Shown piece after piece: positions 26,145 to 35,277 of a stretch of 64,000 nucleotides of DNA. The stretch comes from Geobacter sp. DSM 9736. Its GTDB lineage: Bacteria; Desulfobacterota; Desulfuromonadia; Geobacterales; Geobacteraceae. The position numbers were made by a program, and so were the translations under genes. Where the stretch lies: positions 310,001 through 374,000 of the forward strand of contig NZ_LT896716.1 of the NCBI RefSeq assembly GCF_900187405.1. Reading direction: 5' to 3'. The notes beneath the pieces were generated by a model. It made no database searches. It saw only the letters and a list, made by a program, of their open reading frames with translations, and had not been told where the DNA came from. Each line of letters starts with the position of its first letter. Position 1 is the stretch's first letter.

Positions 26145-27416
26145 ATGCGTCTAACTCTTCTGTCGGTCATGCTGCTGTTGCTCCTCCCCGATGCGGTCGT
26201 TGCGGCCCCTGTCAGGGTGGGTGTTGTTGCCGTCGAAGGCGCCATCGGGCCTGTAGCCGAGCAGTATCTGCGGCGCAACATCCAGCAGGCCGGGACTCGT
26301 GGTGAGCAGTTCCTTGTCGTGGAGATGGATTCTCCTGGCGGGCTGGACACCGCCATGCGCGGCATGGTCAAGACCATCCTGGCCAGTCCGGTTCCCGTCG
26401 TTGTCCACGTGGTTCCGGAGGGGGCGCGGGCGGCATCCGCCGGCGCCGTCATAGCGCTGGCTGCCGATATTTTCGCCATGGCTCCCGGGACCAATGTTGG
26501 TGCTGCACATCCCGTAGCCATCGGAGAGAAACCGGACAAGGTGATGAGCCGGAAGATGGTCAACGACGCTGCCGCCTATGTGGAAGGGATAGCTGCGCGG
26601 CGGGGCAGGGATATGCAGCTGGCCAGGCGGATGGTAGTGGAGAGCCTTTCGCTGCCCGCGGAACGGGCGATGGAGGGGGGAGTGGCGGATATGATCGCTA
26701 CCGACCGCAGCGATCTCCTCCGTAAACTCGATGGCCGTGCAGTAACCCGCGGGACCGGCAGCATCATCCTGCGCACCGCCGATGTGGAGCCGGTCGTCCA
26801 TCGGATGAACACCGGAGAGAGGATACTTCAGGCGATAAGCGACCCGGACGTCGCCTACATCCTCATGATGGTGGGGCTTCTAGGGCTTTTCTTCGAACTT
26901 TCGACCCCCGGAGTCATCCTGCCCGGTGTTGTCGGGGCCATCTCACTTCTCCTCGCATTCTTCGCATTTCAGACGCTCCCGGTAAACTACGTGGGAATTC
27001 TTCTCATCTTCGTGGCGCTAGTTCTTTTCGTGCTGGAAGTAAAGGTCGTTTCGTACGGTATGCTTACCCTGGGGGGGATAGTCGTCATGGCGCTTGGCTC
27101 CCTGTTCCTTTTCGAGTCTCCGGACCCGTGGCTGCGGGTTTCGCGAAGCCTTATCGCCATCACTGTCGCAGCAGCCGCGGCCTTTTCCGTCTTCGCCGTT
27201 AGCCGGGCTGTAAGGGCCCATCGGCACCCCCCGTCTACCGGGCGCGAAGGGCTTGTCGGGGAACCCGGGATTGCGGACACCGATATCGCGGCCGAGGGGA
27301 AGGTCGTCGTCCACGGGGAGTACTGGAACGCCTGGAGCGAAGAGCGGATCGCCCGGGGTGACCGGATCGTAGTGGTCGACCTGGAGGGCCTGCGTCTGAA
27401 AGTAAAGAAAGGCTAG
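26145..27416 (+). CDS. nfeD: NfeD family membrane-bound ClpP-class serine protease (long form)
   Basis: 423 residues. The signal peptide MRLTLLSVMLLLLLPDAVVA leads into a ClpP-like protease domain with SPGGLDTAM and the catalytic Ser in ASAGAVIALAA (about residue 98). The catalytic Lys is probably in MSRKMVNDAA (about 137), matching the Ser97/Lys138 dyad of the archaeal homologue PH1510. Four to five membrane helices (about 240-350) and a C-terminal OB-fold (VVVHGEYWNAW...) complete the long NfeD1b form. The family is encoded with a stomatin/slipin that it cleaves and works with in membrane quality control; the slipin follows here. The start has no ribosome-binding site and an adjacent promoter suggests a leaderless mRNA. 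Confidence 0.9.
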   Translation: MRLTLLSVMLLLLLPDAVVAAPVRVGVVAVEGAIGPVAEQYLRRNIQQAGTRGEQFLVVEMDSPGGLDTAMRGMVKTILASPVPVVVHVVPEGARAASAGAVIALAADIFAMAPGTNVGAAHPVAIGEKPDKVMSRKMVNDAAAYVEGIAARRGRDMQLARRMVVESLSLPAERAMEGGVADMIATDRSDLLRKLDGRAVTRGTGSIILRTADVEPVVHRMNTGERILQAISDPDVAYILMMVGLLGLFFELSTPGVILPGVVGAISLLLAFFAFQTLPVNYVGILLIFVALVLFVLEVKVVSYGMLTLGGIVVMALGSLFLFESPDPWLRVSRSLIAITVAAAAAFSVFAVSRAVRAHRHPPSTGREGLVGEPGIADTDIAAEGKVVVHGEYWNAWSEERIARGDRIVVVDLEGLRLKVKKG

Positions 27417-27470
27417 TTGCCGAAGTCTCTCTGTCGCAACCCTGGCTTTGCCTACAACAAGGAGGTACAC

Positions 27471-28235
27471 GTGATCGACATATTCAGCTATGTCCCCCTT
27501 CTCTTCGTCCTCGTCCTGGTCGTAATGTTCGCAGCCAGCGCGATAAGAGTGCTGCCGGAGTACGAACGGGGGGTGCTCTTCAGGCTGGGGCGGCTCGCCG
27601 GGGTGAGAGGTCCCGGACTCTTCTTCATCATCCCGGGCATCGACCGGCTCGTGCGCGTATCGCTACGTACCGTCGCCATGGATGTGCCCCCCCAGGATGT
27701 AATCACCCGCGATAACGTAACGGTGAAGGTTTCCGCTGTCATCTACTTCCGGGTAATGGCCGCCGAAAAAGCCATCGTGGATGTTGAGAACTACCTCTAC
27801 GCCACGAGCCAGCTCTCCCAGACCACCCTGCGCAGCGTACTCGGGCAGGTGGAACTGGACGAGCTTCTCGCCAACCGGGAGAAGATCAACAAGGAGCTGC
27901 AGGAGATCCTCGACCGGCACACCGAGCCGTGGGGAGTCAAGGTCGCGAATGTGGAAGTGAAGAACATCGACCTCCCCCAGGAGATGCTGAGGGCCATCGC
28001 GAAGCAGGCCGAAGCGGAGCGGGAGCGCCGTGCCAAGGTGATCCACGCGGAAGGGGAGCTTCAGGCCTCAGAGAAACTCGCCCAGGCTGCCACCGTGCTT
28101 GCCGCACAGCCGGCTTCGCTGCAGCTGCGTTTTCTGCAGACGCTGACGGAGATTGCGGCCGAGAAGAACTCCACCACCATCTTCCCCGTCCCGATCGACC
28201 TGCTGAAGATGTTCCTCGAAAAGGGCGAGAAATAG
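27471..28235 (+). CDS. Slipin / stomatin-like SPFH protein
   Basis: 254 residues from GTG 27471, which follows a strong AAGGAGGT; the open frame from 27417 has no such signal. One N-terminal membrane helix ([14 protein letters not shown]) is followed by the SPFH/PHB domain ([51 protein letters not shown]). A charged helix ([20 protein letters not shown]) and a C-terminal hydrophobic assembly motif ([10 protein letters not shown]) come last. Slipins form ring oligomers in the membrane and are partners or substrates of NfeD proteases. It is in an operon with nfeD. Confidence 0.92.
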   Translation: MIDIFSYVPLLFVLVLVVMFAASAIRVLPEYERGVLFRLGRLAGVRGPGLFFIIPGIDRLVRVSLRTVAMDVPPQDVITRDNVTVKVSAVIYFRVMAAEKAIVDVENYLYATSQLSQTTLRSVLGQVELDELLANREKINKELQEILDRHTEPWGVKVANVEVKNIDLPQEMLRAIAKQAEAERERRAKVIHAEGELQASEKLAQAATVLAAQPASLQLRFLQTLTEIAAEKNSTTIFPVPIDLLKMFLEKGEK

Positions 28236-28259
28236 CAGAATGACCGCCGGGAGCCGCCG

Positions 28260-29780
28260 ATGCTGATGGAGATGCACGCACATACCTCGGAACATTCGCC
28301 ATGCAGCGCAGTTTCGGCTGTGGAGCTGGTGAGCCAGGTCTTCTTCAAAGGGCTGCAGGGGATCGTGCTCACCGACCATCACCATCTCTGGCTTCCCGAG
28401 GACATCCAGGCGCTTCGGCACGCGGCACGGGTGCCGAACCATTTCCTCATCCTGAGCGGACAGGAGGTCTCCACCTCCGATTACGGCGACGTACTGGTTT
28501 ACGGGGCAACAAGGACACTGCTGCGGCACACCCCCGTGAGCGAGATCCGGCGCGAGTTCCCGGAGGCCGCCCTCGTCTGGGCCCATCCCTACCGGGACGG
28601 CCGCATCCCCTCCGATGAGAAGCTGCGGAACGCCGATATTCACGCTGTCGAGATCTTCAATTCGAACCACACCGTCCGGGGGAACAGCCGGGGGCTTCAG
28701 GACTGGCACCGTCTCCGATTCACCGCGATAGCCGGCACCGATACCCACGGAAAGAGCTACGCCGGCACCTATCCCACCATCTTCGACCATCCCGTAACCA
28801 CCATCGATGAGCTTGCGGGAGAGATACGGCACGCCCGCTGCCGCCCCTTTCTCAAGGAGATACCGAAAGCGGGAGCGACGGCGCAGGTGCTGGAAGTGAC
28901 CATCGGGACCAAGGGGGGAGTGGATACCAGGGAAAGGATCATCATCAAGAGCCTTCCAAACGAGGAGAAATGGAAGTCTGCCGCGCGCGGGTATGCCGTC
29001 ATGGAGGCGGTCTCGGCCCATGGTTTCGGCGACGGGCTTTTCAGGGTACCGCGCCCCGTGGATTCCGATTCGGCGGCGCATCTACTGATAGAGGAGGGGC
29101 TTCGGGGAAAGTCTCTCCATGACAAGCTGGTCTCGGCGACACCCGTAGACGGCCGCGAGTACCTGAGGCTCTCTGCCCGATGGCTTGCCCGGCTGCACAA
29201 CTCGCGCCTGGTCATTACCGATCCCGACGAGTTCCTTCCGAAAGAGGCAATGCGCTTCGAGCGCTACCTCCAGCACTTCACCGCGACCCGTAACCCCCGC
29301 AGCCGCAAATTTCGGGAGATCATGGAGGCTGTCCAGGAGGAGGAGAAACGGGTGGCTTCACACGAGCGAGCGGGCTTTGTCCAGGGGCATGGGGACTATC
29401 ATCCGAAGAACATCTTCATCTGTCACGACTCTGCCGATGATACCCGTGGGACGAGCTATGTCGCCGCCATCGATTTCGGCAGCTCCCTCGTGCTTCCCCC
29501 AGCATTCGACGTGGGATGCTTCCTTGCCCAGTTCCGGAACCAGTTTTTCGTACAACCGGAGGTGTTGCGGAACTACCCGGAGGGAATATTCGTCGAGGCA
29601 TACCTGCGGGAGGCGGGTAATGCCGGAGCGGGTTTCCTGCGGCAGGTGGAGCTGTTCAAGGCCCGGGCCAACCTCCAGATCGCGTCGTACCTGGTAAATG
29701 TCGGGCTGGGGGAGAGCGAGGACCTCTGGAGGGTGCTCGTGGAGGCGGAGCAGGCGATCAATATCTATAATGCAGGGTGA
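28260..29780 (+). CDS. PHP-domain metal-dependent hydrolase fused to an aminoglycoside-phosphotransferase-like kinase
   Basis: 506 residues, a fusion. Residues 1-200 are a PHP domain with metal-binding histidines in MHAHTSEHS, LTDHHHLW, WAHPYRDGR and GTDTHGKS. Residues about 215-500 are an APH/choline-kinase-like fold with the catalytic loop GHGDYHPKNIFI (about 376) and the metal site AAIDFGSS (about 402). The lysine of the kinase N-lobe may be in RIIIKSLPNEEKWKSAA. PHP domains usually hydrolyse phosphoesters and APH folds phosphorylate small molecules, so one polypeptide may run opposing or sequential steps; no substrate can be named. It is 24 bases after the slipin gene, probably in the same operon. 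The ribosome-binding site is weak. Confidence 0.8.
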   Translation: MLMEMHAHTSEHSPCSAVSAVELVSQVFFKGLQGIVLTDHHHLWLPEDIQALRHAARVPNHFLILSGQEVSTSDYGDVLVYGATRTLLRHTPVSEIRREFPEAALVWAHPYRDGRIPSDEKLRNADIHAVEIFNSNHTVRGNSRGLQDWHRLRFTAIAGTDTHGKSYAGTYPTIFDHPVTTIDELAGEIRHARCRPFLKEIPKAGATAQVLEVTIGTKGGVDTRERIIIKSLPNEEKWKSAARGYAVMEAVSAHGFGDGLFRVPRPVDSDSAAHLLIEEGLRGKSLHDKLVSATPVDGREYLRLSARWLARLHNSRLVITDPDEFLPKEAMRFERYLQHFTATRNPRSRKFREIMEAVQEEEKRVASHERAGFVQGHGDYHPKNIFICHDSADDTRGTSYVAAIDFGSSLVLPPAFDVGCFLAQFRNQFFVQPEVLRNYPEGIFVEAYLREAGNAGAGFLRQVELFKARANLQIASYLVNVGLGESEDLWRVLVEAEQAINIYNAG

Positions 29781-29786
29781 CAGGCA

Positions 29787-29810
29787 GGTTAAGGTTGAGG
29801 TTAAGGTTAA
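29787..29810 (+). repeat. Four tandem hexamers (GGTTAA/GGTTGA)
   Basis: Units GGTTAA, GGTTGA, GGTTAA, GGTTAA run without spacing between the PHP gene and ferritin. It is a short low-complexity tract; a regulatory role is not shown. Confidence 0.6.
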
Positions 29811-29852
29811 GAAAGAGAATCAATCTGCTATTCAATTAAAAGGAGGAAACCA

Positions 29853-30368
29853 ATGCTCAACAAGACGATGACGGAGGCGCTCAACAGGCAGCTTAACGAG
29901 GAGCTTTATTCGGCGTACCTCTACCTCTCCATGTCATCCTACGCAGGGTCCATCGGCCTCAAGGGGGCGGCCAACTGGTTCATGGTACAGTACCAGGAGG
30001 AGATGGCGCATTTCATGAAGTTCTACACCTACATCAACAACCAGGGGGAGCATGTGGTGCTTCTGCCGCTGGCCGCGCCTCCCTCCGAGTTCGATTCGCT
30101 CCTCGACATGTTCGAGAAGACCCTGAAGCACGAGCAGCACATAACGTCATGCATCAACGATCTTGTGGACCTGGCGCTTCGTGAGAAGGACCACGCGACC
30201 AGCATTTTCCTGCAGTGGTTCGTGACAGAGCAGATCGAGGAGGAGGAGAACGACCGGGACCTTATCGCCAAGCTGAAGCTCATCGGGGACAACGGGCAGG
30301 GGTTACTGATGCTCGATAACGAGATGGGGACGCGGGTCTTCGTGCCGCCGGCTCAGACGGGGGCGTGA
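29853..30368 (+). CDS. ftn: Ferritin (non-haem iron storage)
   Basis: 171 residues, the usual length for a bacterial ferritin. Ferroxidase residues are visible: Glu in LNEELYSAYLYL, Glu and His in YQEEMAHFMKFY, Glu in FEKTLKHEQHIT and Gln/Glu in VTEQIEEEE. No haem-ligand Met of bacterioferritin is evident, so this is the FtnA type. It oxidises Fe(II) and stores it as a mineral in a 24-subunit shell, which suits an iron-rich respiratory lifestyle. AAAAGGAGG precedes the ATG with good spacing. It is followed by a terminator and is probably monocistronic. Confidence 0.93.
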   Translation: MLNKTMTEALNRQLNEELYSAYLYLSMSSYAGSIGLKGAANWFMVQYQEEMAHFMKFYTYINNQGEHVVLLPLAAPPSEFDSLLDMFEKTLKHEQHITSCINDLVDLALREKDHATSIFLQWFVTEQIEEEENDRDLIAKLKLIGDNGQGLLMLDNEMGTRVFVPPAQTGA

Positions 30369-30401
30369 CAGGAGTCGCCGCACCGGAAATCATCCAGATC
30401 G

Positions 30402-30436
30402 TAAAAAAGCCCTCGGCAATCGCCGGGGGCTTTTTC
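30402..30436 (+). terminator. Bidirectional rho-independent terminator between ferritin and ppiC
   Basis: AAAAAGCCCTCGGC pairs with GCCGGGGGCTTTTT around an AATC loop. A runs on the left and T runs on the right let it stop transcription from both convergent genes. Confidence 0.85.
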
Positions 30437-30455
30437 ATACAAAGAGTTGTGAAAG

Positions 30456-31481
30456 CTACTTCGCGGCCGCTTCCATCCGCTCCACTTTCGCCTTCCCTTT
30501 CAGCTCGGTAATATATTCGGCTACCGCCTGCTGCATTTTCTGGTTTTTCAGGTATTCCTTGATCTTGTCCTTCTCGTCGGAGAATTTCGCCGTCTCGGCT
30601 TCCTTCTTCTCCGTCAGCTTGATGATGTGGTAGCCGAACTGAGTTTCGACAACGTCGCTCACCTCGCCTGGCTTGAGTGAAAATGCTGCTTTTTCGAAGG
30701 GGGGCACCATCTGACCCTTGCCGAAGTAGCCGAGGTCTCCACCCTGGGCGCTGCTGGGGCAGGTGGAGTTTTCCTTGGCAAGGACTGCGAAATCTCCCCC
30801 TTCCTTGATCTTTTTGAGGAGCCCGTCTGCCTTCTCCCGTGCTTTCTTCTTATCTTCAGCGCTTGCCTTCGAGTCCACCCCTACCAGGATGTGGCTCGCC
30901 TTGATGCTTTCCGGGCGCTTGAACTTGTCGATGTTTTCCTTGTAGAACTTCTCCGCCTCGCTGTCCGGGACCGTGATCCTGGAGGCGACTTCCTTTTCCA
31001 CAAGGTTATTGATGATGATGTCCTTGCGGGTCAGCTCCTTCAGCTCTTTTTCGGTGAGGCTGTTGGCGTTCAGTGCCTTTTCGAACTCCTCCTGGCTCGG
31101 GAACCGTGCCTTGCCCTGGGCGACCTTTTCGTCGGCAAGCTTTTCCACGTCCTTGGGCGCCTGCTTGACCCCTGCCTGATAGAGGACTTCGGCGGCGATC
31201 ATCTGCTCCAGCGCTCCTTCCTCCAGCTGCTCCACCTGCTCCGGCGTCGGCTGCTGGGGGGACCGGTTCTGGGCGAGGAAAATCTTCACGGCGCGGTCGA
31301 TCTCTCCACGCGTTATGGCTACGCCGTTCACCTTTGCCACCACCGCGTCCGGCGATTGCTTCGGGGCTGCCGCCTCCAGCTTTACCGGCGGTTTCTCATC
31401 GGCCTTCGTGAGTGAAGGACTCGCCATTGAAGCCATTACGGCTGCGAATGCAAATGTGACGGTTTTCAGCATTGCGTTCAT
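30456..31481 (-). CDS. Periplasmic peptidyl-prolyl cis-trans isomerase (PpiC/SurA-like parvulin foldase)
   Basis: 341 residues from ATG 31481, preceded by AAAGGAGAGCAGA. The longer frame to 31565 lacks a signal peptide. Residues 1-25 form a signal peptide (MLKTVTFAFAAVMASMA). A SurA-type N-terminal chaperone region follows (NGVAITRGEIDRAVKIFLAQ, LEQMIAAEVLYQAG). Residues about 175-290 are the parvulin domain (IKASHILVGVDSKA, GGDLGYFGKGQMVPPFEKAA, TQFGYHIIKLTEKKE). It assists folding of exported proteins, presumably including outer-membrane cytochrome-related proteins (inference). The gene is convergent with ferritin. Confidence 0.9.
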   Translation of the reverse strand: MNAMLKTVTFAFAAVMASMASPSLTKADEKPPVKLEAAAPKQSPDAVVAKVNGVAITRGEIDRAVKIFLAQNRSPQQPTPEQVEQLEEGALEQMIAAEVLYQAGVKQAPKDVEKLADEKVAQGKARFPSQEEFEKALNANSLTEKELKELTRKDIIINNLVEKEVASRITVPDSEAEKFYKENIDKFKRPESIKASHILVGVDSKASAEDKKKAREKADGLLKKIKEGGDFAVLAKENSTCPSSAQGGDLGYFGKGQMVPPFEKAAFSLKPGEVSDVVETQFGYHIIKLTEKKEAETAKFSDEKDKIKEYLKNQKMQQAVAEYITELKGKAKVERMEAAAK

Positions 31482-31679
31482 TCTGCTCTCCTTTGAAAAG
31501 GGATTGTTGACGATGGGTCTGCTCGGGGATCTTCCGGATTGAAGGGGGCCGGGCAAAAAAATCAACGCGTGTAACTATAGCATGTTGTGTGGTGTTGACA
31601 AGATCACTTTTTGACATAAAAAAGAAAATGCTAATTATAGAAAGGGAACTGTTTTGCTGTGTAGAACGTCATTACTTGC

Positions 31680-31708
31680 TTGACTTTGTCAGAGATATCT
31701 GGTTTATG
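31680..31708 (+). promoter_or_regulatory. Candidate promoter of pyruvate carboxylase
   Basis: TTGACT (31680-31685) and TTTATG (31703-31708) are spaced by 17 bases in an AT-rich leader of pyc. The -10 is imperfect. Transcription from here would give a leader of about 115 bases. Confidence 0.45.
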
Positions 31709-31754
31709 TGTCTCCAGGGTGAGCAGTGTATAAGTATTCGGAATACTGAAACTA

Positions 31755-31771
31755 TTTTAGCGTTACTAAAA
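31755..31771. promoter_or_regulatory. Small palindrome in the pyc leader (possible operator)
   Basis: TTTTAG (31755-31760) and CTAAAA (31766-31771) flank CGTTA. The 6-bp perfect inverted repeat lies between the candidate promoter and the start codon, where a repressor could bind. No T-run follows, so it is unlikely to be a terminator. Confidence 0.35.
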
Positions 31772-31830
31772 CTTTTATCATGCTTTATCGGTTTTATTTT
31801 GGATAAAAACATAGTGGAGGAGCCCTAACG

Positions 31831-34800
31831 ATGCAGGAGAAAAAATTCAGAAAAATAATGGCTGCAAATCGCGGCGAGATTGCGATCCGTATCTTTCGTG
31901 CGTGCACGGAACTGGGTATCGGCACCGTCGCAATCTATTCCGACGAGGACAAGCTGTCGCTGCATCGCTACAAGGCTGACGAGGCTTACCTTGTAGGGAA
32001 GGGGAAGGGTCCCATCGATGCCTATCTGGGCATTGACGAGATCATCTCCATCGCGAAACGCGCCGAGGTGGACGCCATTCATCCGGGATACGGTTTTCTC
32101 TCGGAGAACGCGGAGTTTGCGGAAGCGTGCGAGAGGGCGGGCATAGCTTTCATCGGACCGACTGCAGACATGCAGCGCGCCCTCGGGGATAAGGTCTCTG
32201 CCCGGAAGGTGGCGCTGGCGGCTGGAGTCCGGACCGTACCGGGGACCGAAGATCCCATCGAGAAGGAAGAGGAGGCGCTGAAGTTCGCCAAGGAGTCGGG
32301 ATACCCGATCATAATCAAAGCTGCGGCAGGTGGCGGCGGGCGCGGCATGCGGGTGGCCCACAACAAGAAGGAGCTGCTGGAAGGGCTGGTGGCGGCCCGC
32401 AGCGAAGCCAAGGCCTCCTTCGGCAACCCCGCAGTATTTCTGGAGCGCTACCTCATCAACCCCAAGCATATCGAGGTGCAGGTCCTCGGCGACGCCTACG
32501 GCAATCTCGTCCACTTCTACGAGCGGGACTGCTCGATCCAGCGCCGCCACCAGAAGGTGGTGGAGTTCGCGCCGGCTCTCTGTCTCACCAACAAGCAGCG
32601 CCAGGAGCTTTGCACTGCTGCCCTCAAGATAGCGGGGCAGGTCTCGTACCGCAACGCCGGGACCGTAGAGTTCCTCGTGGACCAGGAAGGGGAGTGGTAC
32701 TTCATCGAGATGAACCCGCGCATCCAGGTGGAGCACACCGTCACCGAGATGATCACCGGCCGCAACCTCGTGCAGGCGCAGATCCTCATCGCCGAAGGGA
32801 AGAAGCTTTCCGACCCGGAGATCAACATCCCCTCCCAGAGCGCCATCGACATGCGCGGCTACGCCATCCAGTGCCGGATAACCACCGAGGACCCCACCAA
32901 CAATTTCGCCCCCGACTTCGGGACCCTCACTACCTACCGTTCCGCGGCAGGCTTCGGCGTGCGTCTCGATGCTGGGAACGCCTTCACCGGCTCAAAGATC
33001 ACCCCCCACTACGATTCCCTTCTCGTGAAGGTCACCAGTTGGGGCCTAACCTTCGAGGAAGCGGCCCACGTGATGCACCGCTCACTCCAGGAATTCCGCG
33101 TCCGCGGTGTTAAGACCAACATACCCTTCCTGGAGAACGTGGTGACTCATCAGGTTTTCCTGGCCGGAACATGCGATACTTCATTCATCGAGAAGCACCC
33201 GGAGCTTCTCCAGATCCGGGAGAAGAAGGACCGCGCCAGCAAGGTGCTGAAATACATAGGCGACGTAGTGGTGAACGGCTCACCCGGTATAGCCAGGCCG
33301 CTAAGATCGGCTGAGCTGATGGAGCCGCACGTCCCGGAGATCGACTACACCAAGCCGCGTCCTGCCGGTTCCCGCGACCTGCTCATGGAGCTGGGGGCGG
33401 AGGGGCTCTCCAAGTGGATCCTCGAACAGAAGAAGCTCCTTCTTACCGATACCACGATGCGGGACGCCCACCAGTCCAACCTGGCGACCCGGATGCGGAC
33501 CTACGACCTGCTTAAGATCGCTGAGCCGACCTCCTACCTGGGGGCCGACCTCTTTTCGCTGGAGTGCTGGGGGGGCGCCACCTTCGACGTCTCAATGCGC
33601 TTCCTGAAAGAATGCCCCTGGCAGCGGCTCCACAAGCTCTCGGAGGCGATTCCGAACATCCTCTTCCAGATGCTCCTTCGCGGCTCCAACGCCGTCGGTT
33701 ACACCAACTATCCCGACAACGTGGTGCAACGGTTCGTCGACGAGGCGGCTGCATCGGGTGTCGACATCTTCCGCGTGTTCGACTCCCTCAACTGGACCAC
33801 CGGGATGAAGGTCGCCATGGAGGCGGTCCGCAAGACAGGGAAGATCTGCGAGGCCGCCATCTGTTACACCGGCGACATCACCGACCCGAAGCGGGAGAAG
33901 TATCCCCTCGAGTACTACGTGAACATGGCGAAGGAACTGGAGCAGATGGGGGCCCACATCCTCGCCATCAAGGACATGGCAGGGCTCCTGAAGCCGATGG
34001 CGGCATACAAGCTCGTGAAGGCGCTCAAGGAGAACATCGGCATTCCGGTCCACCTCCATACCCACGATACATCCTCCAACGGTGCTGCCACACTGCTGAT
34101 GGCCTGCCAGGCAGGTGTGGACATCGTCGACGCCGCGCTCTCCTCACTTTCCGGCCTCACCGCCCAACCCAACCTGAACGCGCTGGTGGCGGCACTCAAG
34201 GGGACCGAATGGGACCCCCAGGTCAACTACCAGGGGCTGCAGGAACTGGCCAACTACTGGGAGACGGTGCGGGATTACTATGCACCGTTCGAATCGGGGC
34301 TCAAAAGCGGCACCGCAGAGGTCTACCACCACGAGATCCCCGGCGGCCAGTACTCCAACTACAAGCCGCAGGTGGCCGGCCTCGGCCTCCTCGACCGGTG
34401 GGAGGAGTGCAAGGAGATGTACTACAAGGTTAACCACCTCTTCGGCGACATCGTGAAGGTCACCCCCTCCTCCAAGGTTGTTGGGGACATGGCGATGTTC
34501 CTCGTCAAGAACAACCTGGAGCCGGAGGATGTCTTCACAAAGGCTGACGAGCTGGCCTTCCCCGAGTCGGTCATCGGGATGTTCAAGGGGATGCTCGGCC
34601 AGCCGTACCAGGGGTGGCCGGAGGCCCTCCAGAAGATCATCCTGCGCGGCGAGGAGCCGATCTCCTGCCGTCCCGGCGAGCTGCTGGAGCCGGCGGACTT
34701 CGAGGAGAAGCGCCTGGAATCGGAGCTGAAGGTCGGGCAGCCGGTGGATGACAAGTCCCTGATGAGCTACCTCCTCTATCCCCACGTCTACCCGGAGTTC

Positions 34801-35277
34801 GTAAAGCACCGCCAGGAGTTTTCCGACACCTCTGTCATTCCGACGCCGATCTTCTTCTACGGCCTGGAGCCGGGGCAGGAGACCTCCATCGAGATCGAGC
34901 CGGGAAAAACCCTTATCATCAAGCTCAACGCCATCGGAAAGGTACACCCAGACGGAACCCGCCACATCTTCTTCGAGCTGAACGGCCAGCAGCGGCAGGT
35001 CGTCGTGCGCGACCAGTCGGTGCAGACCGACGAGGCGGTTCGGGAGAAGGCGGATAAGGGGAACACCAAGCACATAGGCGCGCCCATGCCGGGCAAGGTC
35101 CTTAAGGTTGCGGTGAAGCCGGGGGATCAGGTGAAGGCCGGCGACGTCCTGATGGTCACAGAGGCGATGAAGATGGAGACCAACATAAAGGCGAAGGAGG
35201 ACGGAGCGATCGCCGAGGTGAAGTTCAAGGAGGGGGAGAAGGTGGAGAAGGAGGACCTGATCATCGTCTTAGCGTAG
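31831..35277 (+). CDS. pyc: Pyruvate carboxylase
   Basis: 1148 residues, full length for the single-chain alpha-4 enzyme. Residues 1-455 are biotin carboxylase with the ATP-grasp loop KAAAGGGGRGMR, ERDCSIQRRHQKVVE and the catalytic EMNPRIQVEHTVTE. Residues about 530-800 are the carboxyltransferase barrel (TDTTMRDAHQSNLATR; HLHTHDTSSNG binds metal). The allosteric and PYC_OADA regions follow. The C-terminal biotinyl domain carries the biotinylated Lys1114 in EAMKMETN. It carboxylates pyruvate to oxaloacetate with bicarbonate and ATP, feeding the TCA cycle and gluconeogenesis in acetate-grown cells. GGAGG lies at good distance from the ATG. Confidence 0.97.
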   Translation: MQEKKFRKIMAANRGEIAIRIFRACTELGIGTVAIYSDEDKLSLHRYKADEAYLVGKGKGPIDAYLGIDEIISIAKRAEVDAIHPGYGFLSENAEFAEACERAGIAFIGPTADMQRALGDKVSARKVALAAGVRTVPGTEDPIEKEEEALKFAKESGYPIIIKAAAGGGGRGMRVAHNKKELLEGLVAARSEAKASFGNPAVFLERYLINPKHIEVQVLGDAYGNLVHFYERDCSIQRRHQKVVEFAPALCLTNKQRQELCTAALKIAGQVSYRNAGTVEFLVDQEGEWYFIEMNPRIQVEHTVTEMITGRNLVQAQILIAEGKKLSDPEINIPSQSAIDMRGYAIQCRITTEDPTNNFAPDFGTLTTYRSAAGFGVRLDAGNAFTGSKITPHYDSLLVKVTSWGLTFEEAAHVMHRSLQEFRVRGVKTNIPFLENVVTHQVFLAGTCDTSFIEKHPELLQIREKKDRASKVLKYIGDVVVNGSPGIARPLRSAELMEPHVPEIDYTKPRPAGSRDLLMELGAEGLSKWILEQKKLLLTDTTMRDAHQSNLATRMRTYDLLKIAEPTSYLGADLFSLECWGGATFDVSMRFLKECPWQRLHKLSEAIPNILFQMLLRGSNAVGYTNYPDNVVQRFVDEAAASGVDIFRVFDSLNWTTGMKVAMEAVRKTGKICEAAICYTGDITDPKREKYPLEYYVNMAKELEQMGAHILAIKDMAGLLKPMAAYKLVKALKENIGIPVHLHTHDTSSNGAATLLMACQAGVDIVDAALSSLSGLTAQPNLNALVAALKGTEWDPQVNYQGLQELANYWETVRDYYAPFESGLKSGTAEVYHHEIPGGQYSNYKPQVAGLGLLDRWEECKEMYYKVNHLFGDIVKVTPSSKVVGDMAMFLVKNNLEPEDVFTKADELAFPESVIGMFKGMLGQPYQGWPEALQKIILRGEEPISCRPGELLEPADFEEKRLESELKVGQPVDDKSLMSYLLYPHVYPEFVKHRQEFSDTSVIPTPIFFYGLEPGQETSIEIEPGKTLIIKLNAIGKVHPDGTRHIFFELNGQQRQVVVRDQSVQTDEAVREKADKGNTKHIGAPMPGKVLKVAVKPGDQVKAGDVLMVTEAMKMETNIKAKEDGAIAEVKFKEGEKVEKEDLIIVLA

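Noticed and set aside
31589-31828. Open frame of 79 codons upstream of pyc
   Set aside because: No ribosome-binding site, odd composition, and it overlaps the candidate promoter and palindrome of pyc.
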